From Polyangiaceae bacterium (GTDB taxonomy: Bacteria; Myxococcota_A; Polyangia; Polyangiales; Polyangiaceae), in the NCBI GenBank assembly GCA_020633235.1, contig JACKEA010000001.1, forward strand, positions 1,054,001 through 1,118,000: 64,000 nucleotides of DNA, read 5' to 3'. The translations under genes and the position numbers were made by a program. Position 1 is the stretch's first letter. Each line of letters begins with the position of its first letter. Under the pieces are notes generated by a model, which had not been told where the DNA came from, did not search any database, and saw nothing but the letters and a program-made list of their open reading frames with translations. Positions 8,071 through 16,106 of the stretch are shown piece after piece.

Positions 8071-9390
8071 TCATCGCTCCCCGTACTTCGTCACCAGCTC
8101 CACACCGAAGCTCTTGAGCAGGTCCGCGGGAGCGGTGCCGCCGATCTGGACGATCAGGGCGTCGTTCGGAACGTCTTTTTCGCCCGCGCCGTTCTTGAGC
8201 CGAACGCGGTCTTCCCCAATGGCGGTGATGTTGGTCGGCATCAGCGCGCGGACCTTGCCTTCTTGAATGGCGGCGTCGATCTTGCGGCGGTTGTCGCCGC
8301 GGCAGCGGGCGAAGGCGTCCCGCCGATAGCTGATGGAGACCGAGGCACAGCGGCCGAAATCCGCCAGGGCAATGGCGGACTCCACCGCGCTGTTGCCACC
8401 GCCCACCACCATCACGTGCTTGCCCTCGAAGGGTTCCGGCTCGAGGAGCCTGTAGGCCACCTTCTGGAGCTCTTCACCGGGTACGCCGAGCTTGCGCGGT
8501 GAACCGCGCACGCCCAGCGCGAGCACCACGTTGGCCGCCAGCCAGCGCTCGGATTCCGTCGCCACTTCCCACAGACCATTCGCGGCTTGCGTGATCTTCT
8601 GGACCACCTGGCCTGTGACCAGCGGTGGATTGCACTTCTGGGCGATGTCCTGCCACAGGTCGATGAGCCGCTCCTTGCTCATCGTCTTCTTGTGCACCTT
8701 GCCATAGAGGGGCAGATCGAGGTCGCCCGTCATCACCACCTTCTTGCGAGGGTAGTGTGTGATGGTTCCGCCCAAGGCTTCGCGCTCCACCAACAGCGTG
8801 TTGAGCTTGGCGTCCATCAGGCCCAGAGTGGCGGCGATTCCCGCGGGTCCGGCGCCGACCACGATGGCGTCGTAGCCTTGACCGTTGGCCCGCCGCGGCG
8901 TCGGGCTCTTCGCGATGTGCTCCGCAGCTTGCGTTCCCTGCGACACGGCGTTGCGAATCAGTCCCATGCCGCCGAGCTCTCCGACGATGTAGATGCCCGG
9001 CTGGTTCGTCTGGAAGTGTTTGTCGATGCGCGGCAGCTCCACGCCGCGGCTCTTGCTGCCGTACACCAGTCGAATGGCGTCCACCGGGCAGGCGACCTCG
9101 CAGGCACCGTGACCCACGCAGCCCAGCGGATTGACGAGCACGGCACGATTGCCGATGAGCGCCAGCGGTCCGTGCTCGGGACAGATCGCGACGCAGGTGC
9201 CCGACCCCATGCACAGATCCGTATCGATGACGGGGTGCAGCGACGTGGGCAGCACGTCGCCGAGGGCGGCGGCGTCCTCCGCCTCCGCGCGCGCTCTCTT
9301 CTCCTTGTGGGAGTCCAGTCGCTCCCACAGAAGCCACAGCAGCACGGCGACGGTGATGATGCCGCCGAGCAGAAGCGTCGTGGTGCTCAC
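8071..9390 (-). CDS. Membrane-anchored 2x[4Fe-4S] ferredoxin/FAD-NAD(P) oxidoreductase
   Basis: A 439-residue protein. It has an N-terminal membrane helix (about residues 5-22) and a ferredoxin domain with two cluster motifs, CMGSGTCVAICP (near residue 60) and CVGHGACEVACP (near 90). A thioredoxin-reductase-like flavoprotein follows, with FAD motif VVGAGPAGIAATLG (near 178) and NAD(P) motif VVGGGNSAVESAIA (near 330). No C-x-x-C redox pair follows the second nucleotide site, so it is not a thioredoxin reductase. It would pass electrons between NAD(P)H, FAD, ferredoxin clusters and membrane partners. It is 22 bp downstream of the 17-heme cytochrome on the same strand, which makes it a likely cytoplasmic-side partner of the cytochromes. 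Direction of electron flow is unknown. Confidence 0.85.
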   Translation of the reverse strand: MSTTTLLLGGIITVAVLLWLLWERLDSHKEKRARAEAEDAAALGDVLPTSLHPVIDTDLCMGSGTCVAICPEHGPLALIGNRAVLVNPLGCVGHGACEVACPVDAIRLVYGSKSRGVELPRIDKHFQTNQPGIYIVGELGGMGLIRNAVSQGTQAAEHIAKSPTPRRANGQGYDAIVVGAGPAGIAATLGLMDAKLNTLLVEREALGGTITHYPRKKVVMTGDLDLPLYGKVHKKTMSKERLIDLWQDIAQKCNPPLVTGQVVQKITQAANGLWEVATESERWLAANVVLALGVRGSPRKLGVPGEELQKVAYRLLEPEPFEGKHVMVVGGGNSAVESAIALADFGRCASVSISYRRDAFARCRGDNRRKIDAAIQEGKVRALMPTNITAIGEDRVRLKNGAGEKDVPNDALIVQIGGTAPADLLKSFGVELVTKYGER

Positions 9391-9412
9391 GACGCGTCCT
9401 CGCGTTCGAACC

Positions 9413-10744
9413 CTAGTGCTTGCCCTTGGGATGGCAGTCCAAGCAGTAGTTCACGGACGAGGTGTTCGCCGGGTAGTTCTTCACGTCCTTGTGCTTGCTG
9501 TCCATCTTGGACTTGGTGTGGGCGTTGGTGTGGCAACCGATGCAGTTGGTGTTGCCCTTGCCCGTGGAGCCCAAGCTCGCGTCGTGGCAGTCCGCGCAGG
9601 CGAACTTGCTGTGCTTGCCGCTCTTGATGGGGAACTTGTCTTCCGGGTGTCCGGTGCCCGAAGCGGGGACCCAGCCGTTGGTGGTGTGGCAGTCCGTGCA
9701 CGTGTGCGAGAAGGTCTGGTGGTCGGGGTAGGGGCTCGAGTTGTAGTCGTTCTGGTGGCAGCTCCAGCAATCGCTGGGCGTGCCTTTGTACACCGGCGGA
9801 TTGCCCACGTGGCAGTTGTTGCAGGCCGTGGTGGCGTGCTTGCCGTCGAGCGGGAACGGGTGATTCAAGGGTGAGGCGGGCTTCCATGCGACCAGGTTGT
9901 GACAAGTATCACAGGTGTGGGGGAAGCCCTGATGCCCGGGGTAGGGGCTCGATGCGTAGTCCGCCGCGTGGCACCCATAACACTCCGTGGGAGTGCCCTT
10001 GTACACGGGCGGATTGCCGACGTGGCACGACAGGCACGGCGTATTCGCGTGTGCTCCCGTGAACGGGAAGGGGTGGTCCACCGGGGAGGCAGGCTTCCAG
10101 GCGATGGTGTTGTGGCAGTCCTGGCAGCTGGTGGGGAAATCTTGGTGGCCCGGGAACGGGCTCGAGTTGTAGTCGTCGATGTGGCACGCCGAGCAGATCT
10201 TGGGCGTGCCCTTGTACACGGGCGGATTGCCGACGTGGCAGCCGCTGCAGGGCGCGCTCGAGTGGGCGCCGAGGAGCGGCCAGGGGTGCTCTACCGGGGA
10301 GGCTGGCTTCCAGGCCACTTGGCTGTGGCAGTTCTCACAGGTGGTGGGGAACGTCTGATGGCCGGGGTAGGGACTGCCCTCGTAGTCTTTCTGGTGGCAG
10401 CCGTAACAGAGGCGAGAGGTGCCGACGTACTTCGGCGGATCCCCGACGTGGCAGTTCTGGCAGACCAGCGTCGCGTGGACCCCGACCAGCGGCCAGCTGT
10501 GGACAAAGGTGGCCGGCGACCACGCCTTCTCCGTGTGGCACTTGGCGCAGTCTGTGGGTAGGGCGTCCACGTGGGGTGGCGCCTTGGCGTTCTGGTAATC
10601 CGGAAGGTGGCAGGTGACGCATTTCTGCGCCTCCACCTTCACGTGATCCGAGGAGTCCGAAGTTACGTCTCCGCACGCACCGGCCCCGAGGCCAAGCGCA
10701 ATTCCGGCGACGAGCACACCATTCCACAGCCGCCTCTTGCCCAT
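9413..10744 (-). CDS. 17-heme c-type cytochrome lipoprotein with four 71-residue tandem repeats
   Basis: A 443-residue protein carrying 17 C-x-x-C-H heme-attachment motifs. ATG 10744 opens a signal peptide with lipobox LGAGAC, so it is probably a lipoprotein. Two motifs precede and three follow a block of four repeats, each with three hemes and the phrases NPPVYKGTP, SSPYPGHQ and AWKPASP. The repeat period is exactly 213 bp: the GTGCC marker falls at 9780, 9993, 10206 and 10419. Each repeat probably adds a tri-heme section to a heme wire. It resembles NrfH/NapC-independent multiheme cytochromes of extracellular electron-transfer systems. First gene of the minus operon; divergent from the b-type cytochrome. 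Confidence 0.92.
   Translation of the reverse strand: MGKRRLWNGVLVAGIALGLGAGACGDVTSDSSDHVKVEAQKCVTCHLPDYQNAKAPPHVDALPTDCAKCHTEKAWSPATFVHSWPLVGVHATLVCQNCHVGDPPKYVGTSRLCYGCHQKDYEGSPYPGHQTFPTTCENCHSQVAWKPASPVEHPWPLLGAHSSAPCSGCHVGNPPVYKGTPKICSACHIDDYNSSPFPGHQDFPTSCQDCHNTIAWKPASPVDHPFPFTGAHANTPCLSCHVGNPPVYKGTPTECYGCHAADYASSPYPGHQGFPHTCDTCHNLVAWKPASPLNHPFPLDGKHATTACNNCHVGNPPVYKGTPSDCWSCHQNDYNSSPYPDHQTFSHTCTDCHTTNGWVPASGTGHPEDKFPIKSGKHSKFACADCHDASLGSTGKGNTNCIGCHTNAHTKSKMDSKHKDVKNYPANTSSVNYCLDCHPKGKH
9780..10632 (-). repeat. Four tandem 213-bp coding repeats in the 17-heme cytochrome
   Basis: Corresponding bases recur exactly every 213 bp (markers at 9780, 9993, 10206, 10419), giving four 71-codon units with three C-x-x-C-H motifs each. 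The inner copies are the most alike; the outermost (around 10419) has diverged most, e.g. PPKYVGTS in place of PPVYKGTP. Outer limits are approximate. Confidence 0.85.
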
Positions 10745-10790
10745 CACTGTGAAGTAGTAACCGCACGTCAAAAAACCATGCCTGGAATTC
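10745..10790. promoter_or_regulatory. Divergent promoter region between the two cytochrome operons
   Basis: Only 46 bp (85 if GTG 10830 is used) separate the 17-heme cytochrome start from the divergent membrane cytochrome. The short A-run near 10770 reads TTTTTTGACG on the minus strand, a possible -35 element for the minus operon. No clear -10 or palindrome was found. Confidence 0.4.
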
Positions 10791-11714
10791 GTGCAATGTG
10801 CGACTACTGCTCTGGGTTTGCGGAATCCAGTGGCAGACACGACTAGTGAGCGCCGCCCCAGCGTCTTGCCGTGGGTAGGCTTGGTCTTTTTGTTGGGTGC
10901 CGGCGCTGGTGGTCTGTGGGCCCACGGCCGCGGCTTCTACTCCCTGAGCGTGGCGGAGCGGGTGGATCACCCAGCGTTTCGCCTGCTGAGCCCGGGGGAG
11001 CTGGTTGGCCACGGCTACGGAATCGTGGGCACCGCCTTGATCCTCACGAATCTCCTGTACTTGGTGCGTCGCAAGTTCCCCCGCCTACCCGTGGGGTCGC
11101 TGCGGGCGTGGCTGAACCTGCACACCACCACGGGGCTTTTCGGCGGAATTCTGGTCCTGTTTCACTCGGCCTTCCAGCTGCGCACCCCCATCGCGACTTT
11201 CACCATGTGGGCGCTCGTGATCGTGATCCTCACGGGCATCGTCGGGCGCTTCATCCACGCGTTTACGTCGGAGCCGGATCTTTCCAGGCTCACTGACCAC
11301 TATCGTACCCTCGATAGCGTTCGAGCAGGCATGGGCACCGAGCTCCGGCGCCGCCTCGAGGGCATCGAGCGCGTGGAGGCCAAGGGGCGGTCCCTCGTCA
11401 GCGTGCTGATCGCCATGCCGCGCTGGCGTCGAGAGGCCCGGCTCAAGAAGCAAACCATCGCGAGCACGTTGGCCGAGCTCGGCGTTGACCATCAGTCGGA
11501 GATCCGCTTGCTCGAAGGACGCATCTCCGACCTCCGCTCTTCGCTGGTCGGCGAGGTTCGGGCGCGAGCGGCCGGCAACTTGGTGCGCGGCTGGCGCTCG
11601 ATACATCGACTGGCCGCACTGCTGATGGTGCTGTTGGTCTGCGTTCACATCGTCGTTGCCTGGCAATACGGCTACCGCTGGATCTTCTCGGAAAATGCGA
11701 GCCTCGCTACGTAG
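10791..11714 (+). CDS. b-type diheme membrane cytochrome (two H-X13-H helices)
   Basis: A 307-residue protein with about five membrane helices and a cytoplasmic coiled region in the middle (about 170-265). Two helices carry paired histidines: HTTTGLFGGILVLFH and HRLAALLMVLLVCVH. In both, 13 residues separate the two His, the classic spacing by which cytochrome b helices ligate two stacked hemes. It probably takes electrons from quinol or the cytoplasm and hands them to the periplasmic cytochromes encoded next. Start uncertain: GTG 10791 gives the longer form, GTG 10830 (VADTTSERR) is as plausible. The next gene starts within its last 20 bases. Confidence 0.8.
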   Translation: MQCATTALGLRNPVADTTSERRPSVLPWVGLVFLLGAGAGGLWAHGRGFYSLSVAERVDHPAFRLLSPGELVGHGYGIVGTALILTNLLYLVRRKFPRLPVGSLRAWLNLHTTTGLFGGILVLFHSAFQLRTPIATFTMWALVIVILTGIVGRFIHAFTSEPDLSRLTDHYRTLDSVRAGMGTELRRRLEGIERVEAKGRSLVSVLIAMPRWRREARLKKQTIASTLAELGVDHQSEIRLLEGRISDLRSSLVGEVRARAAGNLVRGWRSIHRLAALLMVLLVCVHIVVAWQYGYRWIFSENASLAT

Positions 11715-13479
11715 TCTCCTCCTGCTAGTGGCTCTACTGCTCGTGGGCCGCGCCGCAACGGCGCAGCTCCTGAGCCCTGGACCGCTCGCCGCTCCCCACG
11801 CCAGCCTGGAGGGCGACGAAAACTGCGGCCGCTGCCACACCTCCGGTCGCGGCACGTCCAACGGCTTGTGCAACGGATGCCACGGGAGCGTCACCAAACA
11901 GGGCCTGCACGCTCGGGCCTTCGGTGGTCCCTGCGCCAAGTGTCACTCGGACCATCGTGGCCGGGGCTTCGCGCTGGTGCGGTTCAGCCCCAACGGTTTT
12001 GACCACGGTCAAACTGGTTGGCCGCTGCAGGGCAAGCACGGCAGCACCAAGTGCGCGAAGTGCCACAAGCCCGGCACCTGGCAGAACGTGTCGCGCGCCT
12101 GCAAGTCCTGCCACAAGGATCCGCACGACAACCGCTTTGGCGCCAACTGCCTCGGCTGCCACAACGAATCCAACTGGAAGACGGTCAGCCTGAAGAGCTT
12201 CAACCACGATCTGTCGCGCTTCCCGCTGAAAGGCGCCCACCGCTCTGCGCCCTGCGGCAACTGTCACGGATCACCCGCGCGCTATCGCGGATTGGACTTC
12301 GGAAACTGCACGGCGTGCCACCAAGATCCCCACCGCGGGCGCTTCTCTTCCACGTGCACCAATTGCCACAACGAGAGCAACTGGCACCAGGTGGTCATGA
12401 AGCCGGGGGCGCATCCGGGCTTGTCCTTGGCCAACGGTCACGCGCGCGTCGTCTGCGGGAAGTGTCACGACCGCGGTCAGTTCGTCTCGCCCTCCAAGGG
12501 ACGCGCTTGCGTGGGCTGCCACAAGCCCGTGCACGAAGCGGACTTCGGCAAGGGCTGCCAGAAGTGTCACGCCAGCATTCGCTGGCTCGGGCTCCCGCGC
12601 CGAACGGGCCTTCGAGCCCACAAGAAGACCGCATACCAGCTCGAGGGCGAGCACGAGAAGGTGAAGTGCGACGGCTGCCACACGCCGTCCAAGCCCGCCC
12701 AGCAGCGCTTTCGCGAGCTCACCTTCGACCGCTGCAACGGCTGCCACGAAGACAAGCACAAGGGCGAGTTCAAGAGCCGCTCCGGCGGTGAGTGCGGCGC
12801 GTGCCACACGGTGAGCGGATTCGCTCCCGCACTGTTCGGCATCCAGGCGCACAGCACCACCAAGTTCCCTCTGGTCGGGCACCACACCGCGGTGCCCTGT
12901 GCCTCGTGTCACGACAAGCACCCCAAGAAGGGGCCCCGAATGGATTGGCGTGGTGCGAAGGAGAGCTGCGAATCCTGTCACGAAAATCCCCACGGGAGTC
13001 AGTTCTCGAAGGAGATGAAGAAGGGCGGCTGCGCCGAGTGCCATTCTCCCCTCGACTGGCACTCGCCCAAGATCGACCACAGCAGCTGGCCGCTCACCGG
13101 CGCCCATGCCTCCGCACCCTGCGCTCGCTGTCACACGCCTACGGAAGCGGATCGCAAGACGGGTCGCGGCGCGAGCTATCGTGGCACTGCCCGCAAGTGT
13201 GAGGGCTGTCACGCGGACGTACACCTGGGACAGTTCCGCCTCTCCAAGCCGGCAAAGGCGTGCAACTTCTGCCACGACACCAGTCACTTCAAGATCCGGA
13301 AGTTCCCCCACGAGAAACGCACCGGTTACCCGCTGGAGGGGCGCCACGCGCAGCTCGCGTGCGACAAGTGCCACAAGAGCGTAGCCAGCAAGAGCGGCAA
13401 GAAGGCCACGCGCTATCGGTTGGGCTACTCCGGTTGCAAGGACTGCCACGCCGACCCGCACGCGGAGGCCGACAAGTGA
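11695..13479 (+). CDS. Periplasmic 23-heme c-type cytochrome
   Basis: A 594-residue protein with 23 C-x-x-C-H motifs by hand count. ATG 11695 opens a Sec signal peptide (LLLLVALLLVGRAATAQ). Heme motifs come in loose repeats such as HGSTKCAKCHKPGTW, DPHDNRFGANCLGCHNES and PLKGAHRSAPCGNCH, in which an extra upstream His can serve as distal ligand. The protein is as heme-dense as the large cytochromes of porin-cytochrome conduits. It starts inside the membrane cytochrome gene and its stop overlaps the 10-heme gene (GTGA), so all are translated together. Probable role: periplasmic or barrel-embedded electron wire. Confidence 0.92.
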   Translation: MRASLRSLLLLVALLLVGRAATAQLLSPGPLAAPHASLEGDENCGRCHTSGRGTSNGLCNGCHGSVTKQGLHARAFGGPCAKCHSDHRGRGFALVRFSPNGFDHGQTGWPLQGKHGSTKCAKCHKPGTWQNVSRACKSCHKDPHDNRFGANCLGCHNESNWKTVSLKSFNHDLSRFPLKGAHRSAPCGNCHGSPARYRGLDFGNCTACHQDPHRGRFSSTCTNCHNESNWHQVVMKPGAHPGLSLANGHARVVCGKCHDRGQFVSPSKGRACVGCHKPVHEADFGKGCQKCHASIRWLGLPRRTGLRAHKKTAYQLEGEHEKVKCDGCHTPSKPAQQRFRELTFDRCNGCHEDKHKGEFKSRSGGECGACHTVSGFAPALFGIQAHSTTKFPLVGHHTAVPCASCHDKHPKKGPRMDWRGAKESCESCHENPHGSQFSKEMKKGGCAECHSPLDWHSPKIDHSSWPLTGAHASAPCARCHTPTEADRKTGRGASYRGTARKCEGCHADVHLGQFRLSKPAKACNFCHDTSHFKIRKFPHEKRTGYPLEGRHAQLACDKCHKSVASKSGKKATRYRLGYSGCKDCHADPHAEADK

Positions 13480-14351
13480 ACCGTGCGCATGCCGTCGTGG
13501 TGGCACTCGCCGTGCTCGCGTGGTGCGTGCTCACGCAAGCGGATCCCAAGCCGCCGAAGAGCCCGCACTCGGCATCCATCACCTCTGGGCTCGACTGCTC
13601 GGCGTGTCACACGCCCAAGGGCTGGCGCTTGACGCCAGGGCGGAGCTCCTCCGGCGGGTTCGACCATTCCGTCACCGGCTTTCCGCTCACAGGGCGGCAC
13701 CGTGACACGGCGTGCACCTCGTGCCACAAGCAGAACCGGAAGATCACGCGCGCGTGCGTGGGCTGCCACGAGGACAGCCACCGGCATCGGCTGGGTCAAG
13801 CCTGCGATCGCTGTCACTCGGCGCGGAACTTCCGGGACGTGCGCGCCATCGAGAAGCATCGCCTCACGCGCCTTCCGCTGCGCGGCATGCACGCGCTGGC
13901 GGATTGCACGGAGTGCCACCAGCGCGCCAACCAGGGCGTGTTCTCGGGGGCGCCTGCGGACTGCTACTCCTGCCACGCGAACGACTACCGCCGCACGGAC
14001 GTGCACCCGCAGCACATCGGCGTTCCGGGCCAGGCTCCATTTCCGCGGGACTGTACCCAGTGTCACCGCCCCACGGCGTGGGCGCCGGCCTTCATTCCTG
14101 CGACGTTCCAGTTCCGCCTGAGCCAGAGCCCGCTGGCACCCAAGAGCCATGAGCTCCGGTTTCCGATCCGCACCGGGCGTCACCGCGGCTTCGCCTGCAA
14201 CGATTGCCACGTCGCCCTCGCCGCGCCGCGACTGGTGCGCTGCACGGGCTGCCACGCGCACTCGCCGACGCGCATCGCGCGACAGCACCAGAGAGTGGGT
14301 CCGGTGCGCGAGCGCTGTTTGCACTGCCACCGCGGAGGGCGAGCCCGATGA
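13476..14351 (+). CDS. 10-heme c-type cytochrome
   Basis: A 291-residue protein from GTG 13476, which overlaps the preceding stop codon (GTGA). It has an N-terminal signal helix (AHAVVVALAVLAWCVL) and ten C-x-x-C-H motifs (CSACH, CTSCH, CVGCH, CDRCH, CTECH, CYSCH, CTQCH, CNDCH, CTGCH, CLHCH). Ten hemes is the size of MtrA/MtrC-type decaheme cytochromes, though no homology to them beyond heme motifs is claimed. Its end overlaps the start of the beta-barrel gene (ATGA). This pairing of a decaheme cytochrome and a barrel is what a porin-cytochrome complex needs. Confidence 0.9.
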   Translation: MNRAHAVVVALAVLAWCVLTQADPKPPKSPHSASITSGLDCSACHTPKGWRLTPGRSSSGGFDHSVTGFPLTGRHRDTACTSCHKQNRKITRACVGCHEDSHRHRLGQACDRCHSARNFRDVRAIEKHRLTRLPLRGMHALADCTECHQRANQGVFSGAPADCYSCHANDYRRTDVHPQHIGVPGQAPFPRDCTQCHRPTAWAPAFIPATFQFRLSQSPLAPKSHELRFPIRTGRHRGFACNDCHVALAAPRLVRCTGCHAHSPTRIARQHQRVGPVRERCLHCHRGGRAR

Positions 14352-16030
14352 AGCGCGCGCTCCTGGGGCTGATTGCGGTGCTGGCGCTCGCGCCGAGTGT
14401 TTCCGCGGCGCCCAAACAAAAGAAGCCGGACAAGGCCAGTGAGAAGGGCAAGCAGGTGCGGCTCAAGATCCTGGTCGTGGACGTGGCGGATGGTCGCGCC
14501 TACATCACGCCCGGGGCGAAGGAGGGTTTGCGCGTCGGAGATCAGATCGACTTCGGCAAGCTCAAGTACGGCGTCGTGGCGGTCGCGGATTCGTCCGCGG
14601 TGCTGGTGATGGACGACCAGCATCCGCTCGCGGTGGGCGACAAGGGGCGCATCACCGTGGAGCTCGGTCGGGAAGAGAAGAAGGTCGAACGGCTCCAAGC
14701 GCCGCCGCCGCTGTCCACCTTCAAGGGCAGCTGGACCGAAGCGAAGAAGCCGAGCCTCGATCAACATCCGAAGCCGGTGCCCCTCGGGCTCATCGAGGAC
14801 AACCGCAGGAACCGCGCCGCCATTTCTCTCTCCGGCTACGGCGTGAGCGGAGGTGGCGAGAGCTTCGGCCGGGCGGAGCTGCGCGCGCAGCTGCACTACG
14901 AGCCGTTCGTGTCGGCGCCCTTCGCCATGGACGTGGACGTGAGCGGCCAGACCTGGTTCATGGGTGACCGTCGCGCCAGCGATGCGCGCCCGGCGGTTCG
15001 CGTGCGGCAGCTCGAGCTGTCCTACGGCCAGCAGCGTTCCTGGTTCGGGGCGCTGGGGCGACTGCGCTACGCCTCCAGCTTCCTCGGGCAGCTCGACGGC
15101 GTGCGCGTCCGTGCGCCGATTGCGGGTGGCCTTTCGCTCACTGCCTTTGGCGGCGCCGTGCCGGAGCCCTTGAGTGGCGTGCCGTCGAGCACGGCGCGCT
15201 TCGGTGGCGAGCTCGGCTGGGAAGAGCTCGACTGGGCTTGGCGCCCCCGCGTGATCGTCGGCGGCCACGCCTCACGCTTCGACGGAAAGATCGACGAGCG
15301 CCGGCTGAACGCCAGCATCGACTTGATGCCGCAGTTCGGTCACTTCGGAACCTTCGCCGAGGTTTCCTTCTTTGACGCGGACAACCCCTGGGGTGCGTCC
15401 ACCACGGAGCTCTCCGCGGCCGGCATCGACGCCGACGGCCGCGCCGGCGTAGTGGAGCTTTCGGCGTGGGGACGGATGCAGCAGCCGGAGCGCTCGAACT
15501 GGCTCGCCGCATTCCTGCCGCCGGAGTTCCTGTGCATCGCGGGCACCAGCGCCACTTCACCGAGCCCCTGCCTCGGCAGTGGCGCCGTGTACACCGGCGG
15601 TGGCGAGGCGGGCCTGCGTTTCGACAAGGCTTCGGTGAGCGTGGGCGGCAACGCATCCGTGACCCAGAACACCACCTCGACCATGGCCGGGGGCTACGCC
15701 AACACTCGTCTGATCGATCTCGTCGGCACCATGCGCATCGACGCCGGCGTGGCCGTTTCTCGCGGCACCTTCCTCAACACGGTGGCCGGTACGCTCTCCC
15801 CCGGCGTGGAGCTCCTCGATCGCCGTCTGGATCTGTCGGCGCGCTATCGCCCTGCATTGGTTCGCTATCGAGCGGACGAGAGCGCGTTCCTCGAGCACCT
15901 CGTCGGGGCCGCGGTGTGGGTGGCCCCGAGCCGGAGCTTCGACTTGAGCCTGGATGCGGACAAGGCGTTTGGCTCCGACGTGGATGTGTTCGTGGTCCAG
16001 GGCCTGGCCACCTGGCGTCCCGAGATCTGA
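14348..16030 (+). CDS. Outer-membrane beta-barrel, probable porin partner of the cytochromes
   Basis: A 560-residue protein with signal peptide (LIAVLALAPSVSA) and a periplasmic N-terminal domain of about 110 residues rich in short strands. From about residue 150 to the end it shows the alternating polar/hydrophobic strands with Gly and aromatic girdle residues expected of a large barrel (e.g. FAMDVDVSGQTWFM, RRLDLSARYRPALVRYRA). Length is in the range of MtrB-like porins that sheath multiheme cytochromes. ATG 14348 overlaps the decaheme stop (ATGA). Other outer-membrane roles are possible; the operon context is the main support for a conduit role. The C-terminus (RPEI) lacks the usual terminal Phe. 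Confidence 0.78.
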   Translation: MKRALLGLIAVLALAPSVSAAPKQKKPDKASEKGKQVRLKILVVDVADGRAYITPGAKEGLRVGDQIDFGKLKYGVVAVADSSAVLVMDDQHPLAVGDKGRITVELGREEKKVERLQAPPPLSTFKGSWTEAKKPSLDQHPKPVPLGLIEDNRRNRAAISLSGYGVSGGGESFGRAELRAQLHYEPFVSAPFAMDVDVSGQTWFMGDRRASDARPAVRVRQLELSYGQQRSWFGALGRLRYASSFLGQLDGVRVRAPIAGGLSLTAFGGAVPEPLSGVPSSTARFGGELGWEELDWAWRPRVIVGGHASRFDGKIDERRLNASIDLMPQFGHFGTFAEVSFFDADNPWGASTTELSAAGIDADGRAGVVELSAWGRMQQPERSNWLAAFLPPEFLCIAGTSATSPSPCLGSGAVYTGGGEAGLRFDKASVSVGGNASVTQNTTSTMAGGYANTRLIDLVGTMRIDAGVAVSRGTFLNTVAGTLSPGVELLDRRLDLSARYRPALVRYRADESAFLEHLVGAAVWVAPSRSFDLSLDADKAFGSDVDVFVVQGLATWRPEI

Positions 16031-16041
16031 TTTTCGTCTGC

Positions 16042-16060
16042 TTCTGTCGGTCCGCCGCGG
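16042..16060 (+). repeat. Dispersed intergenic element, copy 3
   Basis: TTCTGTCGGTCCGCCGCGG, 12 bp after the barrel stop codon. Same core as the copies at 6571 and 30243. Confidence 0.7.
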
Positions 16061-16106
16061 AACCTCGGGGAATGCCGGCTCGGCGCGCGCCGTAAGAGGA
16101 GGCGTC

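Noticed and set aside
9780..10632. Regular direct repeats considered as a CRISPR array
   Set aside because: The units are 213 bp, in frame and coding for heme motifs; no short palindromic repeats with unique spacers are present.
12271..13506. A 411-codon frame antisense to the 23-heme cytochrome
   Set aside because: The Cys-x-x-Cys-His codons of the real gene create a long Ala/Val/Arg-rich complement; nothing else supports it.
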